Source of the DNA: Hofstenia miamia
Taxonomy: Eukaryota > Xenacoelomorpha > Acoela
Assembly (NCBI GenBank): GCA_004352715.1
Contig: SCFE01000110.1
Location: forward strand, 1,565,833-1,629,832
Direction of reading: 5' to 3'
DNA: 64,000 nt
The notes under the pieces were generated by a model. It had not been told where the DNA came from. It worked only from the letters and a program-made list of their open reading frames with translations, and searched no databases. Shown here piece after piece: positions 34,501 through 49,500 of the stretch (position 1 is the first letter of the stretch; each line of letters starts with the position of its first letter). The position numbers were made by a program, and so were the translations under genes.

Positions 34501-37500
34501 GATGCACCAACTATTTGTATATTCAATAAGAAAAGTTCTGTCCGCTAAATATGCAACTATAACAAAGATGTATATGGCCAACTTCATCAAGTCGGTGATA
34601 AAGTTTACACTTTAAAACACCAGTACAGACTACTGATGATAAACAAACTCAAAAACTTGCAACATCCTGGACAGGTCCACCCACAATCGCTAGTGTTAGA
34701 CTAATAACTACATTCTAGACAATGGTACCACTAGAAATTTTCAATTGCTACATAGAACTATCAAAGATATTGAACACACAACAATTAATAACAAACATGA
34801 ATTTCAAATCATAAACAACAACAACGACACTTTTACTCTAATGCCTGAGCTATATGACGTCCATGAGGACTCATTTGATGACTCTGTGACATTTCCTGAT
34901 ACACCCAATCCGCAAATTCGCAAATTACCTAAAAGCCAAGTACGTACAAAAAATACAATTAATCCCACAGACTGGGATCTCAATCTTAATCTTCTTTTTA
35001 GCCCTCAGGCTAATGAAGCAAACACTGTCAAAACACTCCGGCAGTGAGAGCAGTACTCCTCATATCTCCAATCATCTCTGCAGAATCAAACATTCACACC
35101 AAACTAGGAGTCCACCCTCGCATCCGTCGCACAGGTTGGATGCCATAGGAAACTACTCACCTAGTTTGGGAGTAATGACCCAATCGCTACCGACACATTC
35201 ACGTGTTGGCGCTTTGAACCCTTCATCCTCTCTGTGGTACAGCTTGGGGAGCGAAGGTGTTTTGAGTGGTCATTCAACCTCGCTGAGCACCTACCCATGG
35301 TACAGCTCAGGTAGCCATCTCACAGAGGGGTCTGATATGGACATTGAACATTCAGCAAAACGTTAACTGGAAACTAGTATTGCAAAGGAGACGTTGTTAC
35401 AACCTTTGGTTTTACCTCAATCTAAAAAACGTCGTCATAGCTCACGCTCCCCCCTTAGCTCTGCCTCTTCACAACGATCAACCTTGCAGCAACACTCACT
35501 GGAACGGCAGCAACAACGTTGTGCTTGTCTCTCTTATGTTGGATCTGAAACTTTACACCATTACTTTATTGCTACTAGAACTGCACGTTATATTACTGAG
35601 TCTCAGTTATCTTTGGAAACAAAACTGTTTAACAAACAATTGGACACTCCGAATCACAAAGTTAGTTGTTCTGTTCTGCCCTATCTTATTGCAGAGAATC
35701 ATCCTGCTGTTAATACTCTTATCTTTTACACGCCTGAGATGTGCAAGGAAATAAACCGATCCTATTACCGCAGCACTGTTTATATTTAGTTATGCAACCT
35801 GAGGTCAATCTCTTTGGAAAACTTATTAGTTATTTACTTCGTCCAAACCAAGGAACTTTCTGACACAAAACTGATAGAGAAATTATCTCTAGCCTATAAA
35901 CTTGCCAAAGCTTCTAAAATTAAACTTGCTCTTGTTGTTTTGGATACTGATCAATCTCACTTAGTTGGAGCTGAACTGTACGAACTTGAACTTAGCCTGG
36001 ATAATTTCTTTGTTCTCCGTTCTACTAACTTTGCTGTTCTTAGTTTACCTAATCACAATACCTCTTCTGCTGCACTAATTCACATTGATTTGTTCTTACA
36101 CAAGATTTGCCTGAGACATCACATTGTCAATAAATACATTGCAGTTGACGTCTTACTACAAGCGCAGTCCTATGAACTCATAGCTGAACAACCCGCTCCT
36201 GCAAATATCACTGAAATTCATGTTAGCTTCGCCTTCTCTCAATCGGTTAACACTCTAAATGACATCACCAACATCTGGACAAACATTAAAGTCGATCAGC
36301 CTACTTAAAACAATGGGCCTCTAATCAACATATTGTCTCCATCTGGCAAATACCACTACTCTGCTGAGAGGCTATTACATACCATTGAACAGAGTCTAAA
36401 TGCACAGGATCAAACTGACTTCCGGAAAGCCTTTTTCAAGGAACCCAGAGCACTGGACGTCAACACGAAATCTGCACTCTGGCTAATTGCGATTTACTTA
36501 ACTGAGTATCCTACACTGAAACTCCCGATATCTCATAAAACTTGCGACTCCATCCGCAAAAGCAAATCCCACGAAATATCAGTCGTTCCTATTTCCGTGA
36601 AATTGAAGAATTATCTTTTGTATGGAACGTCGCTTCTCATGTCACCACAAGGAAAACAAGCCAAACCAACTGATCTCTTTGAAAAATATTTAGTCGCATC
36701 ATTAATAAAGAAAATCCTCTTGGCTCGCTGCCTATAACACTGATCAGCAACAAATTGGCTATCGCGTCACAAGATATTCACATGCTCTCTCACAACTGCA
36801 ATAAATGCATGTGGGGTGCTACATGCAACACAAAACTGTTCTCACTTTTGGATACCTATGCACCTCTGTCATTGACACATCTCATTCATCGCCAACCACC
36901 TTCAACGCTCGATTATTACGACAAGTCTAGTAAAGTTATAAAAAATGAAATTCTGTTCAATTATCACAGCAAATACTATCCGGAAGGCTCCTATAATACG
37001 TTAACAACTACGCTGAAATACCGCAAGGATGGCTCTAAATGTATCTCTATAGAGATCCTGGAACAAACAATTCAATCGCCGCAGCAGCTGCTGATAAACA
37101 AGGACATAATTGTTTCCACCGATACACCTCTAATGCCATGTCACCAAGCTATTATCGAAGAAAACAACCTCAAGAAACTCAGTGCTGAAATATTACCACA
37201 ACAACCTGAGTGGGACAAAACAGATGTCTTAATTTATCTTATACGTGTTACTAAAGCCACTCCTGTTGATGTGACCATCATAGATCGCCAATATAACATC
37301 ATCAAGGAAACAGATAGCATATCATACATGAAAACTTGTTTCACGGAAGCATGGTCTAAAACGGATATCGTTCTATTACTTGAGCCACTCTCATAGCTTG
37401 TGTTCGATGTTGAATGTACCACTTCCAAACTTGTCTTATCTGATACCACAATCGAACGTCTCCATCCACATTACAGCTCAGATACCCTATAGAAGCACAT

Positions 37501-40500
37501 AGTTCGCGCACAGGTGAACTATCCTGTTTCCATAGGTATTGCCAATTTGGATATTACGCCAACAACCGATATCTCTGGGGAAGAGGCAATTGAAACTGAA
37601 AACAACTATTGTATACCGAGCCCACTCACCCATATTGCGATCATACAACCGGCATGGAGATCAGCTCACAAAAAATCAATTTGCGTACACATCCCACTAC
37701 CTGAAGAGGATCAGTATACCAACAGCCTTGGCGATCTCATCAAAACTCTACACTCAGAGAAGTATAAGCAGAGCTGACTAAAACTGATCAGGAATGAAGA
37801 CACCTCACGCCTCTACGTTGATAGACGCGTTCAATTAGAATGCGTCTTCCGAAATGGGAAACCCGTAGCAGATCAAATTGAACATCTCAAACATTCTTTC
37901 TCGAAGCTTCTGTCTAAAACTGTTATAATGTTCTCCGGTATGAACGATCTTCTATGCACAAATTTAATACAAACAACGCTCAAATACTATGATGTAACAA
38001 AACGCATCGAAATCATCAAGATGATGCGATGATCCTGACCTAATCACTGAGGAGATACTACATGAAAATATATTGATTTACTTCGATGAAGTCACATCTC
38101 ATACAAATCTGTATTCGTTTTTCAAATTCTTTTACCAAGATTATTAAAAAAAGACGAAGCTCATACTTCTGACATTGATGCTCGGATGGCGCTGCTCATA
38201 GCCTTAAAAGGACTGCGTCTCTATTATAAGTTTTATAACATCTTTACTAGAAAGATCGACTCACTACGAAATGCTCTGCTTATCTTTACGAAAATGCTAA
38301 ATCCAAAGGTTTACAAATTTACAAAAACTCTGACATCTGAATTGGAATCTATTTGTTATGCAACTCGTGCTTCTCAATTTTCCGATATTCGTTCTTGGAG
38401 CGATCAACGTGCTGTCTCACTCTTACAATATGCTCAGCAGCTCACGCAACCGGACATTGTCGAATTGGTGGACTAAAAATATCCCAGTTTAGGGGAGGGG
38501 GCGTGTGGCATCACCCTCTGCATTAACAAACATTTCGTAATTAATAATTCGAAATTATTAAATTCTACACTATTCAAATGAGTTTGTAAATGCCTCGAAT
38601 GACGTATTATGATTAGACAAACTGTGCTATTTTTGAATGTTTAAAATTTCTGCCGCGCATTATTTCTGGCTTTAGTTATTACTGTACAAAAGGTCATGAG
38701 GCACCTGCTAATATTTAAGGTATGCTTTAATGCTACGTTTTGTTTATACATTACCTATTTTCTTTTCTTTAAATACATTGCTTTTGTTAGATAATGTTCA
38801 ATAGATTTTACTCAACCTTTATTTCTTGTTGTGTATGTAATTTCTAAAAATGCTTTTCTAAATTATCTGATTGTTGCCGAGGGTGCCTTGTTCAGGTACA
38901 GCTTTACAAGTTCATCACTACGGCACTTCGGCAGGTTTAGGAATAGGGCTTTACACAACTGCTTGTCATTCGTTATGTTTTATATTTTATTGCAGCACCT
39001 AAATTGCACGAGCTGAGGCCTGCACTNGCTTCTACAAGCATGTAGGGTACACTTTGCACCCAAGAACTTTTAGGGCTTCTCTCTGACTCTCTTCATTTAA
39101 ATTAGGGCTTCGTCTAAAATGACTCTTCTAAAAGGGTTCTCTGTTTCAGGTCGGCCATGCACCCTTCCTTTACCTGATCTCTCGGCTACCTTTAACTTTT
39201 ACTAGGAATAGGCTCGTTTGGCTCTGGTGTCAGGCCGTTAATTATTGAGACATCAGCAAATCCTGGTGTTTTATCTACGCAGATTTACATGTCGATGCCA
39301 CAATATATATATATATATATATATATTGGCACTGGGTACTCTTTAGAATAAATTCTGGCGCTGGATGTATGGGTTTTTGAAAAGTCCGAGTTGGGGTCCA
39401 ATTCTCCGTACATAATCTTATATACATGTATATATGTATATATAATAAAGATTCTCTGGGTACTATGCTTTCTTGAAAAATTTGAAATCAGCGTTTCCGA
39501 GCTTCGATTTTCCATAGTACCCAGCGATATTCTAAGTAGCCCTATGCACCCAAAGATTATATATTACATTAAATTTACTCAGCGACTGTATATTTAATTT
39601 TAGAAATAGGATAACTTCTTTAAGTTAGATTCATTGCTATGCAATTTAGGTAGTTGATTGTCAAATATGTTAACTAATTATTTTTTGTTCGTACACTCAT
39701 TTCTAGTAATTTTTATAATTTTTTGTAATTTGAACCTTAAGCTGTGAGAAATCGTTAATATCTCAGTAGTAGTTCAATCATTTCTAGAATGCTTCTAAAC
39801 AGTGTTAAATGCAATTTTCCTTTAGAAAATGTTATTTTGCAATATCCAATCGAGTTTGAATTAAATTGTATCAAGGCTGTGTTACTTTGTTAATACAAAT
39901 TCAAAATATTAGTAATAAAAATTTTTATTGAAATTCATAAATTTCAGTCAAAACATCGCACAAAACAGGCAACAGCCGGAACATGGCTACCATTGATTAT
40001 AATAGCATTTGCATTGTTTAAGTAGCCGTCATTATTTGCAAAATACTTGATATCGAATGAATATTGGGTAAATTCATTTCTATTTTTGAGTGAAGACATT
40101 GTTTTTTGTGGTGGAACACTTTCATTATTTTTATGCTTGAATTCTCATTACATTTTAAATTAAATGTATTGGGTTCTGTGAAATAATAAATTTAGATGAT
40201 TTAATGTCGTTCGTTGAATCAAATTTACAAGACGGTGCGCCATATTTTATAGATAATGACCCAATGCTTGTAGCAGATTACATCAATTATGAATCTCTTC
40301 GAAGTGGTCGACGTCAAAGTGTCAGGCCCCCTACATCCAATTCCGGTAATAATTTTTGCATCATAAATTAGTCTCCATTTGGAATTTACATTTTTGACAT
40401 TGTAATTTTTTAAAGATTGTTTTCTTAATGCCTTTGCAAATGAATCAACTTGCATCTGTGTTTTTTCTCAATGACAAGCTGAATAATAGGGATGTAACTA

Positions 40501-43500
40501 AATTTTATACACATTCGGATGTTTCTAATTGATGAACTTTTGTCTAAAAACTATCAGAAATGTCTTCTTTAAACTTTCAAACTTGTGAGTAAATTTCTTA
40601 TATATTTTTCAACAGTAATGTCGTGTTCTACCTTCACTGCTGTTTCAGCACAACTGTTGCTATGCATAATAATTTGTACTGACGAAGCACTAAACTAAAC
40701 TGACTTTGCTGTTTAAGTCGATTTCATAAATCCCTTGATTATCTTTTGAATGTTGGCCAAATCATTTGGCTTCTTTGAAAACCAAATCTTAGACCAATTA
40801 CCTGTAGAGAATCTGTTATTGTGGGGATATTTTGATTTATGCGGTTTTTGGTTTCAATAATAAATGCCAATAATATTCTGATAGCTTTGGAATTCCATTA
40901 TTTAGTACTTTTATGTTTTGTAATTTTTTATATATCAATATCTTTTTGTTCTTACAGTATTTGAAGTCTTGTATAAGATAATGTAGAAATTTCATATCCA
41001 TCCTACCATGATTTAATGCAGCAAATTTCTCCTGAATTTATTAATTTGTTCTGCTCTTCTTATTTTGAAATTTCATTGTTAACAATATTATATTCTATTT
41101 CTGCAGAAGTTGGTCTTCAGTCAAACAATTGAAAAAAAGTATATTAGAGAATATCATCCAAATACTGGGTTTATTAAGATTAGTTTTCAAAATGACACTG
41201 TAACCATACCACTGCCTTCTTTCGGCTGATATTAACGTTAGTAGTATCTGCCAATACCATTTAAAAGGGGCCCATAAATCAAAATATGCTATCAATTTCT
41301 TTAATCTATCATAAATTGTCTCAGATTTTGGAGCTCTATATTGTTTGCGCTCATCAATCCTCCTTTTCAAGTTGTTAAAATATTTTTAGGTATCTTCATT
41401 TTAGTTATAACAAATATTGTATAAACTGCGCGTTACCATCAGTTACATGCTTGCGCTGAATTCAGTAAAAATTAATGGAATCCCATGCATAGAATGTTTA
41501 TGCTCTACAAAATGGTAAATAAACTTCAAGACTGATTCTCTAAAGAGGGTCTAGATTAATAATTAAAATCAACTAGACTACAATTTCAAATTTGCAAAGT
41601 TCTTTTTAGATCTTGATATGGCTTAATTTTTTAATTACAACTGTATTTTCAAACATTGTACTTGGTGGTAAGAAATACGTTATTTCATCCAAAAATGATA
41701 CACAAATGTGTAATTATTGAATTTTATTCTGTGAGTTAATAGCCATATCCCAGTTCATCTATATGTACAAATTATTCAATACAACATGCCTAGCATTTGC
41801 GCCTCATTATTTATCTAGAACTTTTTGTATACATTTCTTAAGCTCAATGATTTGTGAAATACACTGTCCTAAAGTTTTAGCGTATGTGCAATTCAATAAG
41901 AATGATTTAGGAGGTTCAACTGATAATTCAGTGTTTCTAGAAAGACGGTGGCTTGAATCAAGACTTCGAGACCCTTTGTCCATGGCTCATTCTGTTACTA
42001 CAACAGGGCAACCGGCAAGTGCAGTTACCACAACTCCAGTTTGTTCCAGTGATGTCGGTGGAAGTTCTTCACGAGTTGGAGCTTCTCAAAATTTTTCCTA
42101 TGATGCTATTGTTTGGGATGAGCCGGAATGGCTTGTTATGCTTCCCGATAAGGTTTCTAAAATTGATTTATGTGTTTATCGGTTTTTAGGATGGGAACAA
42201 TTCACTACCAAAATTCAATGCGATAGCTGCAATGCATTCCGAATTAGTAGCTGTCACAGCTAATGGCCAATTATTTCAGTGGCGGTGGAATTCGAGGGTA
42301 CCTTACCAGGAATCACAGGTAATTTATGCAACTAATTACACTAGATTGTAGTTTATATGTGTAATATATTGTACATGCTCAGTTTTGATTCTAGTAATAA
42401 ATACCTTTAAGCATATTTACAAATATTTTTTCTAGGATGCGGAATATTGTTTTAAGTAGTATGAAAAATGCCATTCTACCTTTGTATTTTTTGTAACATT
42501 TGATTTACAGCTTCTGTTTGTTTGGAACAACTAAGCGTACTAAAATAATTACTTCAGTATGCCTAGTTGTTAACTTGAAAATAAAACTATTATATTGTAA
42601 TGAATTATTGGAAAATTTATTTTCTCCAATAAGATATAACTGCACCATTTGGTGATTCCAATTATTTTTAATAAATTTGCTAATGGTGAGTTTCATGTTC
42701 TTACTTTAGTATAACAAATGCTTTTCATCAAATCTGATTGTCTTACATTAAAACTAAAATTTTAATGACAATTTTAAAGGGCAGATGAAGCCTTTATCTA
42801 ATACAACCAATGATGTGGAGTTTCGAATTCTGCTGCGTAAAAACTTTTTAATAGAGTTCATATAGCTACTAAGGTGGAGCTGTTGGAAGATTTGTCCTTC
42901 TGTGAATAAATTTTTAAGATGTTATTCTCAAATAGGGTGTTTTATGATTTTATCCGGTCTTCGTCCATTTCTGTTCCGTACTATTTCTAAATAATTGGTT
43001 TCAAAAAGCCATGTGTGTGGAATTCTCGCTTTGTAAGAGCGAGCTTTCTATCTGCAATATAACCATATAAGCTCAAAGATGTCGCTTCGTTGTTTAGTAT
43101 AACTAAGATTTCTGTGTCATTGTAAAACTGAGCATCCTAAAGTGGTAGATGTACTCCAATGCATAAATCAGTTTAATTCATGCGAAATTTTTAGCGTGTT
43201 TTGTTAGCGTGAGAACATGAAATATGGTTTTACGGTTTGGTGTTTCTATACGTCGGCTGTTACACTCATGCATATTTTACTGATGAGATTGTTAATTTTG
43301 CTTCACGTACGTGTGTGACAGGCAGTCGCGTGTTGCACAACGGTATCCGCAACGGGAGTTTCTCGAATGTTGCTTACACGAAAAATTGTTTCACATCAAA
43401 GTGAAAGACCGCATTGCGCTATCATGATAAACGCAAAAGGATTTCGCCCCAAGAAATTTAGAGATCGGTACAACGTCAATGTGGAACACTGACACTTAAA

Positions 43501-46500
43501 CCAGAGCCTCCCTAACGAAACCCGTCCCGCAACACGTACGTGTGTAACACCTGCCTAAGTTAAAACCATGAAAATAAACTAAAAATTTAGTTGTGTACAT
43601 TTTCTTTGTTAAGCATATGAACAATATGGTTTGTACATCATTATATTTCTACACTAGCTTTGGGCGAGTTTGCTGGCAAAATCTGTGTACTGTGAGTTTT
43701 TAATTGCAGTACACAATGTATTCGCTTGCTTTAACGTGTAAGCTAAATTTGATAAACTGTATTCGCAAAATATTTTCCAGTGCGCTCACTTTGGTAACGT
43801 TTTTCAACTGCGAACGTACACATTCTAGCGTCCGTAGAAGTAGGCGTATATTGATTGTGAGTCAAATCTCAAAATTTCTTTCAAACTACACTATCATTAT
43901 TTACAAAGCTATATAAGGAAGCAACCTGTAAGCAAATGCTCGTTTGTCACTGTTAGTTCATGCAATAAGAAGGTTTAAATAATCTTTCCTACTAGAAAAG
44001 GAATTCGAAAAGTCAGCAACAAGTTTGTGCAAAGGATGAGAAGTGTCTGATTGGGCCTTTTGAAAGGTTTTGAGAATAAGCGATTTTAGAAAGTAGTTTT
44101 TGCATCATTCCAAAAGCCTGAACGGCCATAATTTCCAATTTATCTACAGATGCTCCAACCATAACTAAAGTTGCATGTACTGGTATTAACTCAATATAGC
44201 TTTAGTGCTCAACATTTAATTGAGACTGGATACATCCCATGTATTTTAAGTGTTTTTATGAAAATAGACTACAGATATCGTTCTTTCTACTTCCTGTTTA
44301 ATGATAAAATTTGAGTGTATTAAGTACGCCGAGTAATGTAGACTCAATCATTGTTGTTCATAGTAATCCTGTGAAAACTTGGAACGGAAACAGTTCTTAC
44401 TCATCATTTCTCATGTTTATCAAAATTATACTTTTTTTCCTTCCTGTTTGCATGCGGATGTACGTGGTCAGTTTCTAATTGTGTATTCTGAAAGAATGTT
44501 TCTGCAAGATCATCAACAAACTTAGCAATCTGTTCTAAATCATTAAATTTTAGTGGAAATAACGTTGGACCAACTACTATACATTCCGGAAGGCCACGGG
44601 ATTTTGCTCTAATGAAACCCCACTACCTAATTATTTTGAGCTTGTTTGCTAAACAAATCTTTTATCCCATTTGAATGAATTTATGCTACCAGTATCTTTA
44701 AGTTTTTTTTAAAATTGTCTATCCATCGTGTTAAAACCGTTCTTTTAATCAATATTAAAAACTGAAGGCTTAACATCAATTTGTGTTTTCCTTAAAAAAC
44801 TTAATTTTGTTAACTCTTAATTAGCCGATCTTTCTTGTATATAAGTAAATTAGTCATTGCCAAATGCGGCATGATTAACAGAGATTGGTTCGAGTGTTTT
44901 ATAATGACATTCCCGTTAATTATTTATAAAACACTTATTAGTCACCAACAACATGTCTCTTGTGATTGTTCTCGTTGCCGAAAAACTTATTTTTATTCAT
45001 TTGTATTGTTTGCTTTTGCGGGCCAAATAGTCTTTTATTATAATAATAAAAATAATAATTATTATTATTATTATTTTATTATTGTTATTATTATTTTTTT
45101 AATTTTTAATTGTATATAGAATGTAAATATATTAATTAATTGTGCAGCGTTTAGTTATTGTATTTGTTAATCTGTTGTATATATGGCAATTTTGTAAATA
45201 TGTGTAAATTTTGTATATATTCATTTTTATGAGATTGCTTGTATATAACAGGCTGTGTACAAATGATAACTAAATACACGCTATTGAAGATTATTATTAT
45301 TATTATTATTATAAGGCGGAAATCACCTATGTATGCTTTTTGAATCTAGTGACGCTATCAAAATCCCAATAGTGGCAGTATGTATTAGACAATTATTTTG
45401 TATTTTTTCTTGTTAATCTACTAAATAGAGGCTAAACAAACAACATGATTATATTGGATACAAGAACAAAACAAATATAATAACAAGTATATAAATATTT
45501 TGCAGCAGATTAAATTTTAATACAGTAGTTTGTTTATTAAGTGGTTTGAAACTTCAATGCTATTTGCTTAAAGGACATTGCAAACTTCCTTTTGAGAAAT
45601 CAATTATTCAATGTTTTTGAACTAATCCAACATGCTTTTTTCTTCCGTCCATTTATCTGATCTTATTGCATTCAAGGATTTGATAAATGTTTTTCGCTTT
45701 GAGTATTACTATAGTTAGTCTTTGCTGCATGGATGCATCTACCAATTCTTTTTGTAGATGGTTCATATGTGCTGTAGGTATTATAGTCAATATCACTTTC
45801 TTTACTTTCTGCGGATTTTCTAGATTTTGAGCGAGTTTCTCCATTTAGTTCAATCATTTCTACATCTTCTCTTTCTTGATTCAATTCGGGAATACATTGA
45901 GTAATACCGTTTTCTTCCGCATCTTCAAACGAATTTATTGCTTCATTTTGCTGAACTTCTTCACTTGAAACGTTTGCTGCTTGTATATTTTCTTTTGGAC
46001 AGTTTTGCAAATGATTTTTGCTCTTAGATACACCTATTCTTTGCTCACTGTGAGCAGTTTTGGAAAAATGCGCTGCCATTATATATCTGATTTTAAATTA
46101 CTTTTTAACATGTTTCCCATATTTTTCTAATGGATGTTGTTCTAAGATTGTATGAACGTGCAGTTGGGAATAATTCCCATATTGATGAATTTATCAAAGA
46201 TGAAATAGTAGTTCCACTTTATTATTGGGAGCACTGAATAAATATTGTGGTCTCTGACCGAATTCATTTTCATATTGATTTATCATTATGGTCAGCCACT
46301 GTATTTGATCTTTTTCCAGAAGCTAGCTCATTAAATTCATATATTATTAGCCCTAGGAGTGAGCCAGGTCTAGTATTCAATCTACTGATAATGAAAAAAT
46401 TTAAAACCAGATTTCATAGCAGAAATTGATTTCATTTTTGCATTTTTAGCAATTCCGATAGAAGGAACTTTTGCAAATAGCTTTTTCATAGCAATTCTTT

Positions 46501-49500
46501 TGTTTTTTGCTTTTTTCCAATTACTTTTCGAAGTCGGCTCATAGTTGATTCGCAAACACTTGCATTTATCCCTAAATTGGAGGGATGTCGGGCTAAATAC
46601 GAACAAACTTAAGAGATAAACGATAACAAGTGTAAAATTGATAAAATCATTTGACCTGACTCAGTCATGTATACATTTATTACTTGAATTTGGTTTTCAG
46701 GACATCTAAACATATTTGTTTTAGTGCATATTCTTACAAAAATTATAAAATGTGTTTGTGATAAGTTTCTTTGTTGATTTCCCTTACTAGTTTCACTAAT
46801 TTCTAGCTAGTTTTTTATATCTACAAAATGCATCAACCAAATTTCTTGCTGCATTAGCCTTTTCCGATTTATCTAGAATATAAGGCTCCAATGTGTAATT
46901 TGATTCATCTATTGATGTTGCATCACTTATAAGTTTTATTTCTTGGCATTAGGAAGACAAAATCTAACAAGACAAGTATTGCACTAATACTTTTGATGTA
47001 CATTGACGTGTACGAAAATAAGGCAACACATAATTACGAAGTATATTGTTCAGATGATGAAATTTTCTTACATGACTACGCATTTTACTAATGGATTTCC
47101 CACAAAAATACAGCTTTTCAGTTTGTTTTTCTGTTCTGAGTTTTTTGCTACTTATGGAGGATGTAGAACAAGTTGCTGCATTTTCTTTATTAGAATCTGC
47201 GGTTGTGGCATTTTCAATCAAATCAAGGTGTTAAAGTATCTGGTTAATACATAAGTCTCAGCATTTCATTCTAAAAGCAAACAAATTTGATTAGCAAAGT
47301 ATATGATAAAATAGCAACCGCATATTATAAAAACACGGAGTTTAAAATAAATAAGTTTGAAAATAAAATTCTACATACACAGCTCCACTATTATTCTCTA
47401 AATTGCACACACAGCGCCACTATTATTATCACATAATAGTACATTGGTATAAATTTCCTAATTCTTTAAAATACATAGCGCCAATTCTTGCTTACATTAC
47501 ATATCTATTTGTTGTGTGGATAATACATCTATATACAATGTTTTACAAAAAATCAGAACGTTGAAGGTATTTTTCTCTAAGATATAGGCATTTAGCGTTG
47601 TGTAGCCATTGACCTATACTTGTATATAATAATTTAGATGAGTCACCTTTTCTTATTTGTAAAATTTTAGACAAAAAATACTCTAACTGCATTTATATGA
47701 GCCATCTTTAGCTTAATGAACTATTTCAGAAGTTTTCCAACAAATCATGCACGCAATAAAGCAATAAACCATTGGCAACGGGGTGTTGTTACAGTGAGCT
47801 CCCGTTAAGTTATAAATGGGAACACTTCGGTTTTTATAAAAGCCGTTATTGTATTTGTTGTCTAAATTTTTCACATAAAAAAGCTATCTTAATCCAACTA
47901 TCATCTCTTCTTCTGTCAAATATCCATTCATCATTTTATGTTTTGATATTTGTCTCATGATTACTTTCAATGCGTTCTTATCCAACCAATTAATGTATGC
48001 CATTTAGAATCCGAATGTGCACCATCCTAAGACATCTGTTCTTGGTCTCAAGAATGAAAAGATTATCCTTTTGGCTGCTTCTTCACTCCGAGCGAGTGTA
48101 GTAACTGAATCTGGCGCTGTTGCTACATGGATGGATCAGAGTGTGTCATCATATTGTGCATATAAGTTACAACACCCCGCCACAATATTCTCAGAATTAA
48201 ATAATGAAAAAATTGTGTCTATTGCCTTATCTGAATTAATGACATGTGTGAAAACTGAATCTGGAAATCTCTTCTGGTGGTAAGTCTTCAAGTTATTCAA
48301 TGTTTGTCCGTATAGAAACTCTAGCTAATGCTACAAAAATAATGGACGTTATGAACTTCGTAGTGTTTGGTACTAGAATGTTAGAAGTGGTAATAGCTGT
48401 AATAGCATGAGTAATGTATTGGTTTTGTAAAAGAAATTTTGATTTCCTAGTTTTTTACAAGCATTTAATGAGTAATTTTGACATTTCTATGCTAGGGTTG
48501 TTTTAGGGGCGTAATGCAGTTTTCGCAAAGACGTAAATTGTTAGAAAAGCAAGCTACTAAGACAAAGAAATCTTCAGGTTCGTCTTTGATCAATTCTCTA
48601 CATTCATCTTCGCAAAGAGGAAATCCCTTTGTGAACCAGGTCTCCGAAGGTTGCAATGTTACAAAAAGAAAATGTCCCATGTATCATGCAGGTGCTATTG
48701 GATTTCGTACTTATTCTTCAGTTCCAAGAGTAGGTCGTTTAATGGAAGATATTTGGAATTTGGATTCCAAATGCAGGTAACTTCTATTACCAATTTAACT
48801 ATTAATTTGAAACGATTAAGATTTAAAGTTTTGCCTACTGAACCGAAAAAGATTGATGATAGTAAAAAGCAAACTGAAATGATGCCACCTCCCAGTCCTG
48901 TTTCTGTAGGAAGTGACAGTTCTTCAGTGAAGTCTAGTCCGGCAGTATCGAGAAGTTAGTATTTATCTTTATTCAAGAAGCGTTTTTAATTTTTTCAACA
49001 TTATTTAAATATTCATTTAACAATTTTAACTTTTTATAGCGATTTTACTATTTTAGAACGGAAGAAAAGTGTAAGCCCTCATCCAATGATTGAAGACGAG
49101 CAAGAAGAATATTGGAGCCCTAAAAACGTCGTCTTTATTGAAGATTCTAAAAGTATTCCCATTGGCACTGTTGTTAAGGTATGCATGGCTGGTATTTGAT
49201 AGGGTTTAGGGTCATTGTAAATATTTAGGTTGATGGAAACATTGCTGCAGTTAAATTTCCCTCAGACAGGCATCCTCTTGGAAGAGATTTCAGTGATGGC
49301 GACACTTCTACTTTAATTAAGGAATGCAGACTTTTTCAGAAGGACGATTTACAGGTTTTGAAACCGAATAGTTTGCCCAAGTTCCCGGACTGTATCCAAA
49401 AGTTACCCCGGCGCATTTCTTTACCAGAAAAACTCAAAATTGTTGCATTTGATGTAGACGCGAAAGGTAACCTCAAATTTTGCAAAAGCATTAATTTTAG

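Larger units (their letters stand above)
32165..39302 (+). mobile_element. LTR retrotransposon, RT-deleted, with unknown ORF3
   Basis: A 7.1-kb element in UBR5 intron 5, sense to UBR5. The 3' LTR (38504-39302) begins TGTGGCATC and ends GATGCCACA, perfect short inverted ends. It is preceded by a purine tract AGGGGAGGGGGCG. The 5' LTR is truncated to its last ~190 bp (to 32351, same GATGCCACA end). Between them lie a gag-like region, a retroviral-type integrase and a 3.4-kb unrecognised ORF region. The protease/RT/RNase H that should sit between gag and integrase is missing, so the copy is non-autonomous. Integrase after RT would fit a Ty3/Gypsy-like order, but without RT the family is an inference. 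Many stops show age. Confidence 0.75.

Noticed and set aside
34745-38476. Envelope glycoprotein of an errantivirus-like element
   Set aside because: No signal peptide, cleavage site or membrane anchor visible; left as unknown ORF3.
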